Positions 43,698 through 51,958 of a DNA stretch of 64,000 bases are shown here, piece by piece (within the stretch, counting starts at the first letter, position 1; each line of letters opens with the position of its first letter). Origin of the DNA: JADJRH01 sp046351455 (lineage in GTDB: Bacteria > Myxococcota_A > Polyangia > Polyangiales > Polyangiaceae); contig JAXLYM010000031.1 of assembly GCA_046351455.1 (NCBI GenBank), positions 1 to 64,000 on the forward strand. The letters are read 5' to 3'. The position numbers and the translations under genes were made by a program. The notes under the pieces were generated by a model. That model was not told the DNA's origin. It worked only from the letters and a program-made list of their open reading frames with translations, and did not search any database.

Positions 43698-45532
43698 CAC
43701 TCGACCGCCTGCGCCTCTTCGATCGCGTCGTGGCGGCGCTCGCGCTTGTTGATCGCGAGCTCCTTCTTGCGCACGCGCACGGCGTCCGGCGTCACCTCCA
43801 CGAGCTCGTCGCGATCGATCCACTCCATCGCGGTCTCGATCGTGAGCAGGCGCGGGCTCGCGAGCAGGACGTTCTCGTCCTTGCCGTGGTTGCGGATGTT
43901 CGAGAGCTTCTTCTCGCGGATCACGTTAACGTCGGTGTCGTTCGGCCGATTGTGCTCGCCGATGATCATGCCCTCGTACACGTCGACGCCGGGCACGATG
44001 AAGAACTGACCGCGCGGCTGCAGGTGGTGCAGCGCGTACGGCGTCGCGACGCCCGCACGATCGGCGACGATCGCGCCCATCGGCCGGCGGATCATCGTGC
44101 CGCCCCACGGGGACCACCCGTCGAACAGCGTGTTCAAGAGGCCGGTGCCGCGCGTCGCCGTGAGGAACTCGCCGCGGAACCCGATGAGGCCGCGCGACGG
44201 CACGCGGAACTCCAGGCGCGCGCGCCCGAAGCCCGGGTTGTGCATCTTCAGCATGCGGCCGCGCCGCGTGGAGAGGCGCTCCGTCGTGATGCCCACGTAC
44301 GCGTCCGGCACGTCGATCACGACGAGCTCCATCGGCTCGTTCAGCTCGCCGTCGATCTCGCGCGTGATGACCTCGGGGTTGGAGAGCTGCATCTCGTAGC
44401 CCTCGCGCCGCATCGTCTCGACGAGGATCGCGAGCTGCAATTCGCCGCGGCCGAGCACGAGGAACGTGTCCGGCGTCTCCGTCGGCTCCACGCGGATGGC
44501 GAGGTTGCGCTGCGCCTCTTTCTCCAGCCGATCCTTGAGGTGGCGGCTCGTGAGGAACTTGGAGGTCTTCGATTTCCCGGCGAACGGCGACGTGTTGACG
44601 CCGATGCGCATCTTGATGGTCGGCTCCTCCACGACGATGCGGGGCAGCGCCTCGGGCTGATCGACCGCGCAGATCGTGTCGCCGATCGTGACGTTGTCCA
44701 TGCCCGCGATCGCGACGATCTCGCCCGCGGAGGCCGAGTCGGTCGTGGCGCGCTTCAGGCCCTCGAACGTGTAGAGCACCTTCACGTTGCTCTTCGTGAC
44801 GACGCCGCCCTCGCCGACGACCGCGACCTCGCCGTTCTGCTTGATGGTGCCGCGCACCACGCGGCCGACCGCGAGCTTGCCGACGTAGTCGTCGTGCGTC
44901 GTGTTGCAGATGATGACCTGGAGAGGGCCGTTCGGATCGCCCTGCGGCTCCGGGATCTTCTCCATGATCACGTCGAGCAGCGGCACGAGGTTCGAGGGCG
45001 GATCCGAGAGCTCGCGGCGCGTCTGGCCGAGCTTTCCGATCGCGTAGATGTGCGGGAAGTCCGTCTGCGCGTCCGAGGCTTCGAGGTCGCAGAAGAGATC
45101 GAACACCTCGCTCAGCACGTCGTGCGGGCGCGCGTCCTGGCGGTCGATCTTGTTGATCACGACGACCACCGGGAAGCCGCGCTCCAGGCACTTCGAGAGG
45201 ACGAAGCGCGTCTGCGGGAGGGGGCCCTCCGCCGCGTCGACGAGGAGCAGCGCCCCGTCCGCCATCATCAGCGTGCGCTCGACCTCCCCGCCGAAGTCGG
45301 AGTGGCCGGGGGTGTCGACGATGTTGATCTTGGTGTTCTTGTAACGAATGCTCGTGTTCTTCGCGAGGATCGTGATCCCGCGCTCGCGCTCGAGATCGTT
45401 CGAGTCCATCACCCGTTCGGCGACGACCTCGTTGTCGCGGAAGGCGCCCGTCTGGCGCAGCATGTGATCGACGAGGGTGGTCTTGCCGTGGTCGACGTGG
45501 GCGACGATGGCGATGTTGCGGAGAGCCGGCAT
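43697..45532 (-). CDS. typA: translational GTPase TypA/BipA
   Basis: The ATG at 45532 (start MPALRNIAIV) gives 611 residues, the normal BipA length; the frame is open further upstream but the family begins here. GTPase motifs are G1 AHVDHGKTTLVDHML, the DTPGHSDFGGEVER box and NKIDRQDARP. Elongation-factor domains II, III and V and the BipA C-terminal domain follow (QPRGQFFIVPGVDVYEGMII, then GEHNRPNDTDVNV). TypA binds the ribosome and helps 50S assembly and growth under cold or stress. Its stop overlaps the start of the MutS-like gene. Confidence 0.97.
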   Translation of the reverse strand: MPALRNIAIVAHVDHGKTTLVDHMLRQTGAFRDNEVVAERVMDSNDLERERGITILAKNTSIRYKNTKINIVDTPGHSDFGGEVERTLMMADGALLLVDAAEGPLPQTRFVLSKCLERGFPVVVVINKIDRQDARPHDVLSEVFDLFCDLEASDAQTDFPHIYAIGKLGQTRRELSDPPSNLVPLLDVIMEKIPEPQGDPNGPLQVIICNTTHDDYVGKLAVGRVVRGTIKQNGEVAVVGEGGVVTKSNVKVLYTFEGLKRATTDSASAGEIVAIAGMDNVTIGDTICAVDQPEALPRIVVEEPTIKMRIGVNTSPFAGKSKTSKFLTSRHLKDRLEKEAQRNLAIRVEPTETPDTFLVLGRGELQLAILVETMRREGYEMQLSNPEVITREIDGELNEPMELVVIDVPDAYVGITTERLSTRRGRMLKMHNPGFGRARLEFRVPSRGLIGFRGEFLTATRGTGLLNTLFDGWSPWGGTMIRRPMGAIVADRAGVATPYALHHLQPRGQFFIVPGVDVYEGMIIGEHNRPNDTDVNVIREKKLSNIRNHGKDENVLLASPRLLTIETAMEWIDRDELVEVTPDAVRVRKKELAINKRERRHDAIEEAQAVE

Positions 45533-45610
45533 AAAGCGGCGGCGCATTACCACGCGCCCCACCAAAGGGCGAGCGAGGAAGCTGCACCGATCGCGTTTCG
45601 TCCCCCACGC

Positions 45611-45639
45611 TTGACAGAAACGCCGCTCTCCGGTGCATT
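45611..45639 (+). promoter_or_regulatory. candidate sigma-70-type promoter for the MYXO-CTERM gene
   Basis: A perfect -35 box TTGACA (45611-45616) is followed 17 bp later by TGCATT (45634-45639), a weak -10. A GGAGG ribosome site lies near 45648 and the ATG is at 45665. The -35 box is good and the -10 uncertain. Confidence 0.45.
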
Positions 45640-45664
45640 CAGCGCCTGGAGGTTCTTTCGCAGT

Positions 45665-45940
45665 ATGAAGAAGACGCTTACCGCTTTGAGCATCGCGACC
45701 ACCCTTCTCCTCGGCTCGGCCGCGGCTCTCGCCGACGTCGCGGGCGCCCCCGCGGGCGGCACCGGCGGCTCCACCAGCACCTCGACCGCCGGCAGCGGCG
45801 GCGGCGGCACGGGCGGCTCCAAGAGCAGCGGCGGCTGCTCGACGACGGCCGGCGGCGCCACCACGTCCGCGGCGATGCTCGTCGGTCTCGGGCTCCTCGC
45901 GGCGGTCCCGGCCCTGCGTCGCCGTCGCGCGCGCAAGTGA
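45665..45940 (+). CDS. small secreted protein with MYXO-CTERM-like sorting tail
   Basis: This 91-residue protein has a signal peptide (MKKTLTALSIATTLLLGSAA, then ALAD). The middle is a short Gly/Ser/Thr linker. The tail is of sorting type: GGCSTT, a hydrophobic helix (SAAMLVGLGLLAAVPA) and the basic end LRRRRARK. This is the MYXO-CTERM layout with the conserved Gly-Cys before the helix, thought to be processed by a rhomboid-like or CPBP-type myxosortase for cell-surface anchoring. Almost nothing lies between signal and tail, so it may be a minimal surface peptide. It is one of the best clues to a myxobacterial host. Confidence 0.82.
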   Translation: MKKTLTALSIATTLLLGSAAALADVAGAPAGGTGGSTSTSTAGSGGGGTGGSKSSGGCSTTAGGATTSAAMLVGLGLLAAVPALRRRRARK

Positions 45941-45960
45941 CGCACCCCCACGGCTGACCG

Positions 45961-46371
45961 TTGGCGCTCGTCCACGTCACCGTCCGCGGGTGGGTGAGCG
46001 CCTTCCTCTTCACCCAAGCGGTCGAAATCCCCGTCTACGTCGTCGCGATGCGGCGCGCCCTCGCCCAGGAGCGCGCGCGGCGTCCGCGCGGCCTTCCGCT
46101 GCAGCTCGCGGTCGCCTTCGGGGCCAGCGCGATCACGCACCCGATCGTGTGGTTCGTGATCTCCGGCCTCGCGCCGAGCTTCCAGGATCCGGGCCCCGCA
46201 TACATCGAGTACGTGGTGCGCGCGGAGAGCTTCGCGCTCATCGTGGAGGCCTTCTATTTTTACCTCGCGTGCGCGATCTCGTTCCGCCGCGCGCTCGTGT
46301 GGTCGCTCCTCGCGAACGGCCTCTCCGCGGGCCTCGGCTTCACGAGCCGCGCCATCTTCCACTGGCCGTGA
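45961..46371 (+). CDS. small integral membrane protein
   Basis: A TTG at 45961 gives 136 residues with four membrane segments (near 10-30, 45-70, 90-105 and 108-130). A conserved-looking TQAVEIPVYVVAM and a HPIVWFVISGL motif fall in or near the helices. I do not recognise the family; similar four-helix proteins are common in Polyangiales genomes. No strong ribosome site is visible, and the gene follows the MYXO-CTERM gene by 20 bp, so it may rely on coupled translation. Confidence 0.65.
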   Translation: MALVHVTVRGWVSAFLFTQAVEIPVYVVAMRRALAQERARRPRGLPLQLAVAFGASAITHPIVWFVISGLAPSFQDPGPAYIEYVVRAESFALIVEAFYFYLACAISFRRALVWSLLANGLSAGLGFTSRAIFHWP

Positions 46372-46406
46372 TCACGCCGGCCCTTGTTTCGTAGGCTTTC
46401 GCAACC

Positions 46407-46880
46407 ATGAGCAGCACCTCGCACCCGACGTTCCTCATCGACCGATCGCTCCTGAAGCAGGTCATCGAGGAGTACATCCCCTTCAACAAGCTGCTCGGGA
46501 TCCAGGCCGATCACGTCGGTCACGGGGACGTGCGCCTCTCGCTCGCGTTCCGGGACGAGCTCATCGGCGATCCGCTGCGCCGCGCGATCCACGGCGGCGT
46601 GCTCAGCACGATGGCGGACGTGGCGGGCGGCATGGCGATCTGGAGCGCCCTCGAAGAGCCGACCGCGCGCGTCTCCACGGTGGACCTGCGGGTCGACTAC
46701 CTCCGCCCGGGGCGCCCGCACGCGATCGTCGCGGAGGGCACGCTGGTGCGGCTCGGCGGCCGGATCGGCGTCGCGGACGTGAAGCTCTACCACCCGGGCC
46801 ACGAGTCGGAGCCGATCGCGACCGGCAAGGGCGTGTACGCGGTGAAAATTCCGAAGGCGTCCCCTAAGAGCGAGGAGTGA
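46407..46880 (+). CDS. hotdog-fold thioesterase (PaaI family)
   Basis: This 157-residue protein has the PaaI/YbgC-type thioesterase pattern: FNKLLGIQADHVGHGDVRL, a HGGVLSTMADVAGGMAIW helix (the His-Gly-Gly start is the family's hallmark and Asp the likely base), VSTVDLRVDYLRPG, and a final IGVADVKLY strand. It probably hydrolyses an acyl-CoA. The exact substrate cannot be told. It lies 35 bp after the membrane protein gene and 46 bp before the photolyase gene, all on the same strand. Confidence 0.9.
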   Translation: MSSTSHPTFLIDRSLLKQVIEEYIPFNKLLGIQADHVGHGDVRLSLAFRDELIGDPLRRAIHGGVLSTMADVAGGMAIWSALEEPTARVSTVDLRVDYLRPGRPHAIVAEGTLVRLGGRIGVADVKLYHPGHESEPIATGKGVYAVKIPKASPKSEE

Positions 46881-46926
46881 TCCTCCTCCTTCGAGCGCGC
46901 CGCCCCGGAGCGGGTAAGGAAGGCGC

Positions 46927-48405
46927 GTGACTTACAACCAGGCTCGCCTCACTCGCGAGAACGACAGGCCCCTCGCGCGCGACGCCGACTACGTCCTCTA
47001 CTGGATGCAGGCGTCCCGTCGCCTCCACCACAACCACGCGCTCGACTACGCGCTCCGGTGCGCGCGCGAGCTCAACAAGCCGCTCGTCGTGTTCGAGGCG
47101 GTGCGCCACGACTATCCGTGGGCGACGGCGCGCACGCACCGCTTCGTGCTCGAAGGGATGCTCGCGAACCGCGAGGCCGCGGCGAAGCTGGGCGTCACGT
47201 ACTGGCCCTTCGTGGGGTCGCCGAGCGATCCGGGGCGCGGTCTCATGCGGCGGATCGCGTCGCGCGCGTGCCTCGTCGTGACGGACGACTATCCGTGCTT
47301 CGTGATCCCCGAGCACACCGCGGCGGTCGCGAAGAAGGCGGATCGCGCCGTGTTCGCGGTCGACTCGAACAGCGTCGTTCCCCTTCGTTTGCTGGGCGAT
47401 CCGGTGAGCGCGGCGGCGCACCTCCGGCCCCGCATCCACAAGGCGTTCAACGACGCGTGGAAGCACCGCGCGGCCGCGGTCCCCGACGTGCCGGAGGCGG
47501 CGACGCGCAAGGTGGAGGCGGACTTCGCGACGTGGTCCGGCGACGTCGACGCGACGCTCGCGGCGCTGCCGATCGATCACGCGGTGGCCCCGATCGCGAC
47601 GTCGCCGGGCGGGGACGCGGCGGCGCGCGCGAGGTTCGATCGCTTCCTGGAGCGCTCGCTCCCTCGTTGCGCGGAGGACCGATCGAAGCCCCTGCCGCCG
47701 GAGCAGAGCGCGGTGAGCGGCCTCTCGCCGTACCTTCATTTCGGCCACATTTCGATCGAGGAGGTCGCCTCTTCGGTGCTGCGCGCGGCGTACGGGACGG
47801 CGGATATCGCGACGGGCGCGCCCGGCAAGCGCGAGGGCTTCTACGGTTCGGACGCGAACGTGAACGCCTTCCTCGACGAGGCGATCACGTGGCGCGACGT
47901 CGGCTACCACTGGCACACGAAGCGCCGCGCGGACACGGCGACGCTCGCGAAGGCGCTGCCGGCGTGGGCGCAGGCCTCGCTCGGGAAGCACGCCGAGGAT
48001 CGCCGCGCGCACGTCTACACGCTCGCGGAGTGGGAGCGCGCCGCGACGCACGATCGCCTGTGGAACGCGGCGCAGACGGAGCTCGTGCGCACGGGCACGA
48101 TGCACAACTACCTGCGCATGCTGTGGGGCAAGAAGGTGCTGGAGTGGTCCGCCACGGTGGACGACGCGTACGCGACGCTGGTCCACCTCAACAACAAGTA
48201 CGCGCTCGATGGCCGCGACCCCAATTCGTACACGGGCATCCTCTGGTGCTTCGGCCTCTTCGATCGCCCGTGGGCCCCGGAGCGCCCGGTGTTCGGCACC
48301 ATCCGCTACATGTCGAGCGACAACACGGCGAAGAAGTTCAAGCTCGACGCCTACCTCGCCTACGTCACCTCGCTCGACGCGAAAGCCCGCAAAACGAAGC
48401 CGTAG
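46927..48405 (+). CDS. phr: class II CPD photolyase
   Basis: A GTG start gives 492 residues. The N-terminal domain carries YVLYWMQASRRLHHNHALDY, typical of class II enzymes. The FAD-binding domain has SGLSPYLHFGHIS, the MHNYLRMLWGKKVLEWS box and LNNKYALDGRDPNSYTG followed by ILWCFGLFDRPW, all class II marks. It repairs cyclobutane pyrimidine dimers in DNA using near-UV/blue light and reduced FAD. It follows the thioesterase gene on the same strand. A repeat-rich gap and a broken insertion sequence follow its stop. Confidence 0.95.
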   Translation: MTYNQARLTRENDRPLARDADYVLYWMQASRRLHHNHALDYALRCARELNKPLVVFEAVRHDYPWATARTHRFVLEGMLANREAAAKLGVTYWPFVGSPSDPGRGLMRRIASRACLVVTDDYPCFVIPEHTAAVAKKADRAVFAVDSNSVVPLRLLGDPVSAAAHLRPRIHKAFNDAWKHRAAAVPDVPEAATRKVEADFATWSGDVDATLAALPIDHAVAPIATSPGGDAAARARFDRFLERSLPRCAEDRSKPLPPEQSAVSGLSPYLHFGHISIEEVASSVLRAAYGTADIATGAPGKREGFYGSDANVNAFLDEAITWRDVGYHWHTKRRADTATLAKALPAWAQASLGKHAEDRRAHVYTLAEWERAATHDRLWNAAQTELVRTGTMHNYLRMLWGKKVLEWSATVDDAYATLVHLNNKYALDGRDPNSYTGILWCFGLFDRPWAPERPVFGTIRYMSSDNTAKKFKLDAYLAYVTSLDAKARKTKP

Positions 48406-48424
48406 CGCACCTCCAGAGCCAATC

Positions 48425-48640
48425 GCCGAAGGTGCCCACCCCCGGTCCCGGCTACGCCGTGCCCGCCCCTGCTATGAAAACGTCTGTCAGGGGAGACAGC
48501 GGCCAGTCAGCGCGGTGCTTGGATCCTCTCGTTTCCAAGGGATTCAGGACAAAGGTGCCCCCACCCGCCGTCCTCGGCGCTCATGCGCCTGCGGGCGGCG
48601 CCGCCCCCAAATCGCGTCGCTGTCGCGCCGCTCAGGGGGC
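48425..48640. repeat. GC-rich intergenic repeat remnants beside the IS110 element
   Basis: 48431-48448 (GGTGCCCACCCCCGGTCC) is the reverse complement of the end of the repeat copy near 50540-50556. A second related stretch (GGTGCCCCCACCCGCC at 48554, with GGCGGCGCCGCCCCCAAATCGC near 48594-48617) resembles the MITE-like element at 40449-40618 in inverse orientation. These look like parts of the same repeat family lying next to the broken transposase. Confidence 0.5.
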
Positions 48641-48642
48641 GG

Positions 48643-49876
48643 TCACGACACGGTTGGAGCGGGGTCCTTCTTGGTGAGGCTCACCGAGTAACCGAGCGTC
48701 TCCAATTTCGTGACCAGCTGCTGTTTCAGGCGCGCTTGCTGGGAGCCAGATATCTCCGTGGGCTCCGGCCAGCGCACCTCGCCGTCGCGCAACGCGTAGT
48801 AGACCGTCACGGCCAGCTTGCGAGCCACAGCGATGATGGCCTTGTTGTAGTTGGCGCTGTTGTGCAGCACTCGCAAAAGAAGGCGCGCAGAGGCGAGTCG
48901 CGCTTGCGAGCGAGCACGTGAGCCGCCTGCACCAGCGCCGTTCGAAGCCAGGGATTGCCCGGTCGCACAGGCGCCTTGCGACTCTTGCCTGCGCTCTGGT
49001 GATTGCCGGGAGCCAACCCTGCCCACGAGGCCAGATGAGCCGCGGAAGGAAGACCGACATGTCCGCTCCCGTCTCGGCCACGATCGTGGCGGCGATGACC
49101 TGCGCGATGCCGGGGATCGTCTGCAGCAGCACCATCTCGCGGCTGTAGCTCGCTTGCAGACGCCGGCTCAGCTCCGCCTCCACCTGCGCGACTCGAGCCT
49201 CTTCCTGCGTCAGGTCGTCCAGCAACTGCCGAAGGATCCATAGCGTGGTCTCGTTGACGGGATTGCTCAACGCCCGCACCAACTCCGCCTTCTTGGTGCG
49301 AAGCGACCCCTGCGCTAGCTCCGCCATCTGCTCGGCGCTCTGACCTCCGTCCACCAGCGCCTGAAGCATCGCTCGACCGCTCTTGCCCAGCACATCGCTG
49401 AGCACCGTCGCCAGCTTGATGCCCTCGCTCTCGACCAGCTTGATGATCCGGTTCTTCGTCGCGTTCTTCACCCCCACCTTCTTGGCGCGGTAGCGCGACA
49501 GCTTGCGAAGCTCCTCCAGCTGCTCGGATGGGATGAAGCTCGGGGACACGACGCCGTTCATCAGTAGCTTCGCCAGCCACGCGCTGTCACTCACATCGGT
49601 CTTGCGACCGGGGATCTGCTTGACCGCCGACGGGTTCGCCACGCTCACCAACCGATGGGGCGAAAGCCGGCGCAGCGCGTGCACGAGCGGCTGAAAGTAC
49701 ACCCCCGTCGCCTCCATCATCACCGCCTCCACGCTGTGCTTATCGAGCCAGCGCGACAGCTCCTCGATGCCGTCCGCGTAGGTCGCGAACGTCCGGTTTT
49801 GGGTGCTCACTTGCTTGTCGGTCGCGATGCGAATCGTCGCCACCAACGTGTCGCGGTGCCGTCCACCCCACAACAT
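48643..49876 (-). pseudogene. IS110-family transposase, broken by frameshifts
   Basis: The catalytic N-terminal region is readable from about 49876: MMEATGVYFQPL (Glu), GRKTDVSDSAWLA (two Asp), then the coiled middle and TIPGIAQVIAATIVAETGAD. The frame then shifts near 49060. SAAHLASWAGLAPGNHQSAG with its catalytic-type Ser follows in a second frame, and a third frame near 48880 gives LASARLLLRVLHNSANYNKA and KLAVTVYYALRDGEVRW. The first motif of the DEDD domain is also odd (WGGRHRD in place of G-x-D-x-H-K). At least two frameshifts make it inactive. IS110 elements lack clear inverted ends, so the borders are uncertain. Confidence 0.85.
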
Positions 49877-50244
49877 CGCTCGAACATCCTCTCCATCGTC
49901 CTCGCTGCCTCGCTGCCGGACGACTCGAGAAAAAAAGGACCAACCTGCTATGCGTGCCGGGCACCGGAGGGTGCTTGCACATCTTGGGATTCGTCGAGCC
50001 GAGCCCAAACTCCCAAGCGAGGTCGTGCCTCAGTGGGGCGTCCGGGCTTTCGTTGCCGGCACCCACAACGTGCACATCTCACCCAACGTTTTCATCCATC
50101 GGGGTGAGGCGCAGCCTCGTGGGAACTCCCAAGCGTCGTGCTCGGCGGCTCCGCCGCCTGCGCGCGCCGCGGGAGGGGAGCCTTTGCTGGAAAGGCTTCA
50201 AAACCAGGAGATTTGATCGAAAATCGCGGCGTAAGAAAAAAGAG
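49877..50244. other. intergenic stretch between IS remnant and tRNA-Ala
   Basis: No convincing gene is seen. The stretch includes probable IS flanking sequence, a CTCCC ... GGGAGGG hairpin (about 50125-50178) akin to the other intergenic repeats, and GGCTTCAAAACCAGG (50193-50207). The last matches one end of the MITE-like element at 40449-40618 with one or two mismatches. No matching second end was found. Confidence 0.5.
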
Positions 50245-50273
50245 TCGACAACCTGGTCGGCGGCATGTAGAAG
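50245..50273 (+). promoter_or_regulatory. candidate promoter of the tRNA-Ala gene
   Basis: TCGACA (50245-50250) and TAGAAG (50268-50273) are separated by 17 bp and lie about 16 bp upstream of the tRNA 5' end at 50290, a suitable place for a sigma-70-type promoter. Each box has two mismatches to consensus. Confidence 0.4.
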
Positions 50274-50289
50274 GGCCTTCCGATTTTTC

Positions 50290-50365
50290 GGGCGTGTAGC
50301 TCAGTTGGGAGAGCGCCTGACTGGCAGTCAGGAGGTCATGGGTTCGATTCCCTTCACGTCCACCA
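50290..50365 (+). tRNA. tRNA-Ala (anticodon GGC)
   Basis: A full 76-nt cloverleaf including the encoded CCA. The acceptor stem GGGCGTG / CACGTCC carries the G3-U70 wobble pair that marks alanine tRNAs. The D stem is GCTC/GAGC, the anticodon stem CCTGA/TCAGG with loop CTGGCAG (anticodon GGC, reading GCC codons), and the T-loop is TTCGATT. A rho-independent terminator follows at 50381. Confidence 0.96.
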
Positions 50366-50380
50366 CGCGATCGGCGAAAG

Positions 50381-50412
50381 GCGAGGCCACTGAAAAGTGC
50401 CTCGCTTTTTTC
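50381..50412 (+). terminator. rho-independent terminator after tRNA-Ala
   Basis: GCGAGGCCACT, a GAAA loop, AGTGCCTCGC and then TTTTTT: a stem of 10 pairs with one bulged C, followed by a T-run. It lies 15 bp after the end of the tRNA. Confidence 0.9.
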
Positions 50413-50460
50413 GTTTTGTCGTTTCCCGGAGGAGAGTCCGCGCCCGCTTTTCCGTGAGGT

Positions 50461-50562
50461 GACGGAACGGCCCCCTCCCTGCGGCTGCGAAGCAGGCGCT
50501 TGGGGAGGGGCGGGCCGCGCGCAGCGAAGCGAGCACGGACCGGGGGTGGGCACAATGGGCAC
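50461..50562. repeat. GC-rich interspersed intergenic repeat (copy with CCCCCTCCC hairpin)
   Basis: GGAACGGCCCCCTCCC at 50465-50480, GGGGAGGGGC near 50501-50510, cgcgcgcagcgaagcgagca near 50518-50537, and CCGGGGGTGGGCAC near 50540-50553. The same order (GGAACG-CCCCCTCCC, GGGAGGGG, GGGGGTGGGCAC) occurs inside the MITE-like element at 40449-40618. It lies between the tRNA terminator and the 3' end of the oxidoreductase gene. Confidence 0.65.
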
Positions 50563-50585
50563 CCTCTACTCCCCTCCTCTGCCGA

Positions 50586-51908
50586 TCACTCGTCTTCGTA
50601 GAAGTCCATCACGTGGCGGAGCATCTCGTCGCGGTCGTTGCCGTAGCGCGCGAGCTCGTAGCAACCGAGCGGGTCCTCCAGCACGTGGACGAGGCATTTG
50701 TTGCAGTACGTGCAGCGCTTCGGGAGCGGGAGCTCCTCTCCGCGGCGCAGGATCTCCGGGAGATCCGGGTTCGCCAAGAGCGGGCGCGCGATCGTGACGG
50801 CGTCGCATTTGTTCGCTTCGAGCGCCTCGCGGATGAAGCTGCCCGTCTGGAAGCCGCCCGTGCACAGGACCGGGATCTTCACGGCTTGCTTGATGCGCGC
50901 GGCGTACTCCAGGTTGATGCCCTCGTACGCGAGGTGCTCCGTCGTGCGCGTCCAGATCATCTCCGCGAGCTTCGGCAAGTAACGGAAGATGAGGTAGTTG
51001 CGCACCGTGTGGCCCCCCTGCGACAGCAGCATGTCGTAGTAGCGCTCGGCCTCGGGCATGGGCAGCGGGCCGGGCGGGTTGCGCGGGTGCGGGAAGATGT
51101 CGCCGGACGAGACGTGGATCGCGCTCGCGCCGTGCTCCTCCGACCATTTCGAGATCTGCACCGCCTCGTCGATGCCGTCGCCCTCGCCCTCCCAGAAGCG
51201 CCACGGCGTCACCGCGTTGTGATGATCCGCGCCGCACACCTTCACGATCAGCGGGAAGCCGCGGCTCACCTTCGCGCGGATCGCGTCCACGACCTCCAAC
51301 AAGAAGCGCGCGCGGTTCCGGAGATCGCCGCCGTACTCGTCGTCGCGATCGTTCGTCGCCGAGCTCAGGAAGCCCGTGAACAAGTAGCCGTTCGCGGAGT
51401 GCAGCTCGACGCCCGAACAGCCCGCGTCCTCCGCGCGCTTCGCCGCGACCGCGAACTCGTCGACCGTCTCGCGGATCTCTTGCACGGTCATCGGGTAGCC
51501 GCGCAGACCGCTGAAGCCCTCGACGACGTCGCTCGACGCGGGCGGCGGGCCCTCGTTCTCCACGCCCCCGAGGTCCTGCTGCCGACCCGAGTGCGAGAGC
51601 TGCAAGATGAAGGCGCAGTCGTGCTTCTGGACACGCTCCACGACCTTGCGCCAGAAGCGCACGCGCTCGGGGCGATCGATGGTCGCGTAGTTCGGCAAGA
51701 TGCGGCCGCGGACCGAGATCGGCACGTGCGCGGAGATGATGCCGCCGACGCCGCCGCGCGCGAACTTCTCCTCGAAGTTGATGCGCGCGAGCGTGCCCGA
51801 GCCGTCGTAGTTGTCGATGCGGCCCGAGATGCTCGACCGGAAGATGCGGTTCTTTACGCGCAGATCCCCGATCTGGAGCGGTCGGAAGAGGACGTCGTCC
51901 TCGATCAT
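50586..51908 (-). CDS. NADH:flavin oxidoreductase of the old yellow enzyme family with Fe-S site
   Basis: This 440-residue protein is a TIM-barrel flavoprotein: LFRPLQIGDLRVKNRIFRSS at the start, ILQLSHSGRQ (FMN/substrate-binding His), GCSGVELHSANGYLFTGFLS (HSANGYL motif), NDRDDEYGGDLRNRARFLLE, PVLCTGGFQT and a AVTIARPLLANPDLP phosphate-binding end. The C-terminus has a Cys cluster (CTYCNKCLVHVLEDPLGC) suited to a 4Fe-4S cluster, as in the 2,4-dienoyl-CoA reductase branch, though the second half (FAD/NAD domains) of those enzymes is missing. The substrate is likely an enone or enoyl compound. It is transcribed alone on the minus strand. Confidence 0.92.
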   Translation of the reverse strand: MIEDDVLFRPLQIGDLRVKNRIFRSSISGRIDNYDGSGTLARINFEEKFARGGVGGIISAHVPISVRGRILPNYATIDRPERVRFWRKVVERVQKHDCAFILQLSHSGRQQDLGGVENEGPPPASSDVVEGFSGLRGYPMTVQEIRETVDEFAVAAKRAEDAGCSGVELHSANGYLFTGFLSSATNDRDDEYGGDLRNRARFLLEVVDAIRAKVSRGFPLIVKVCGADHHNAVTPWRFWEGEGDGIDEAVQISKWSEEHGASAIHVSSGDIFPHPRNPPGPLPMPEAERYYDMLLSQGGHTVRNYLIFRYLPKLAEMIWTRTTEHLAYEGINLEYAARIKQAVKIPVLCTGGFQTGSFIREALEANKCDAVTIARPLLANPDLPEILRRGEELPLPKRCTYCNKCLVHVLEDPLGCYELARYGNDRDEMLRHVMDFYEDE

Positions 51909-51958
51909 GAACGCATGCTAGTGCCGCTCGACGGAAAGCGGACGCGAATGTTCGGGCG

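Noticed and set aside
48643..49876. Intact IS110 transposase
   Set aside because: The conserved C-terminal motifs fall in three different frames, so at least two frameshifts interrupt it.
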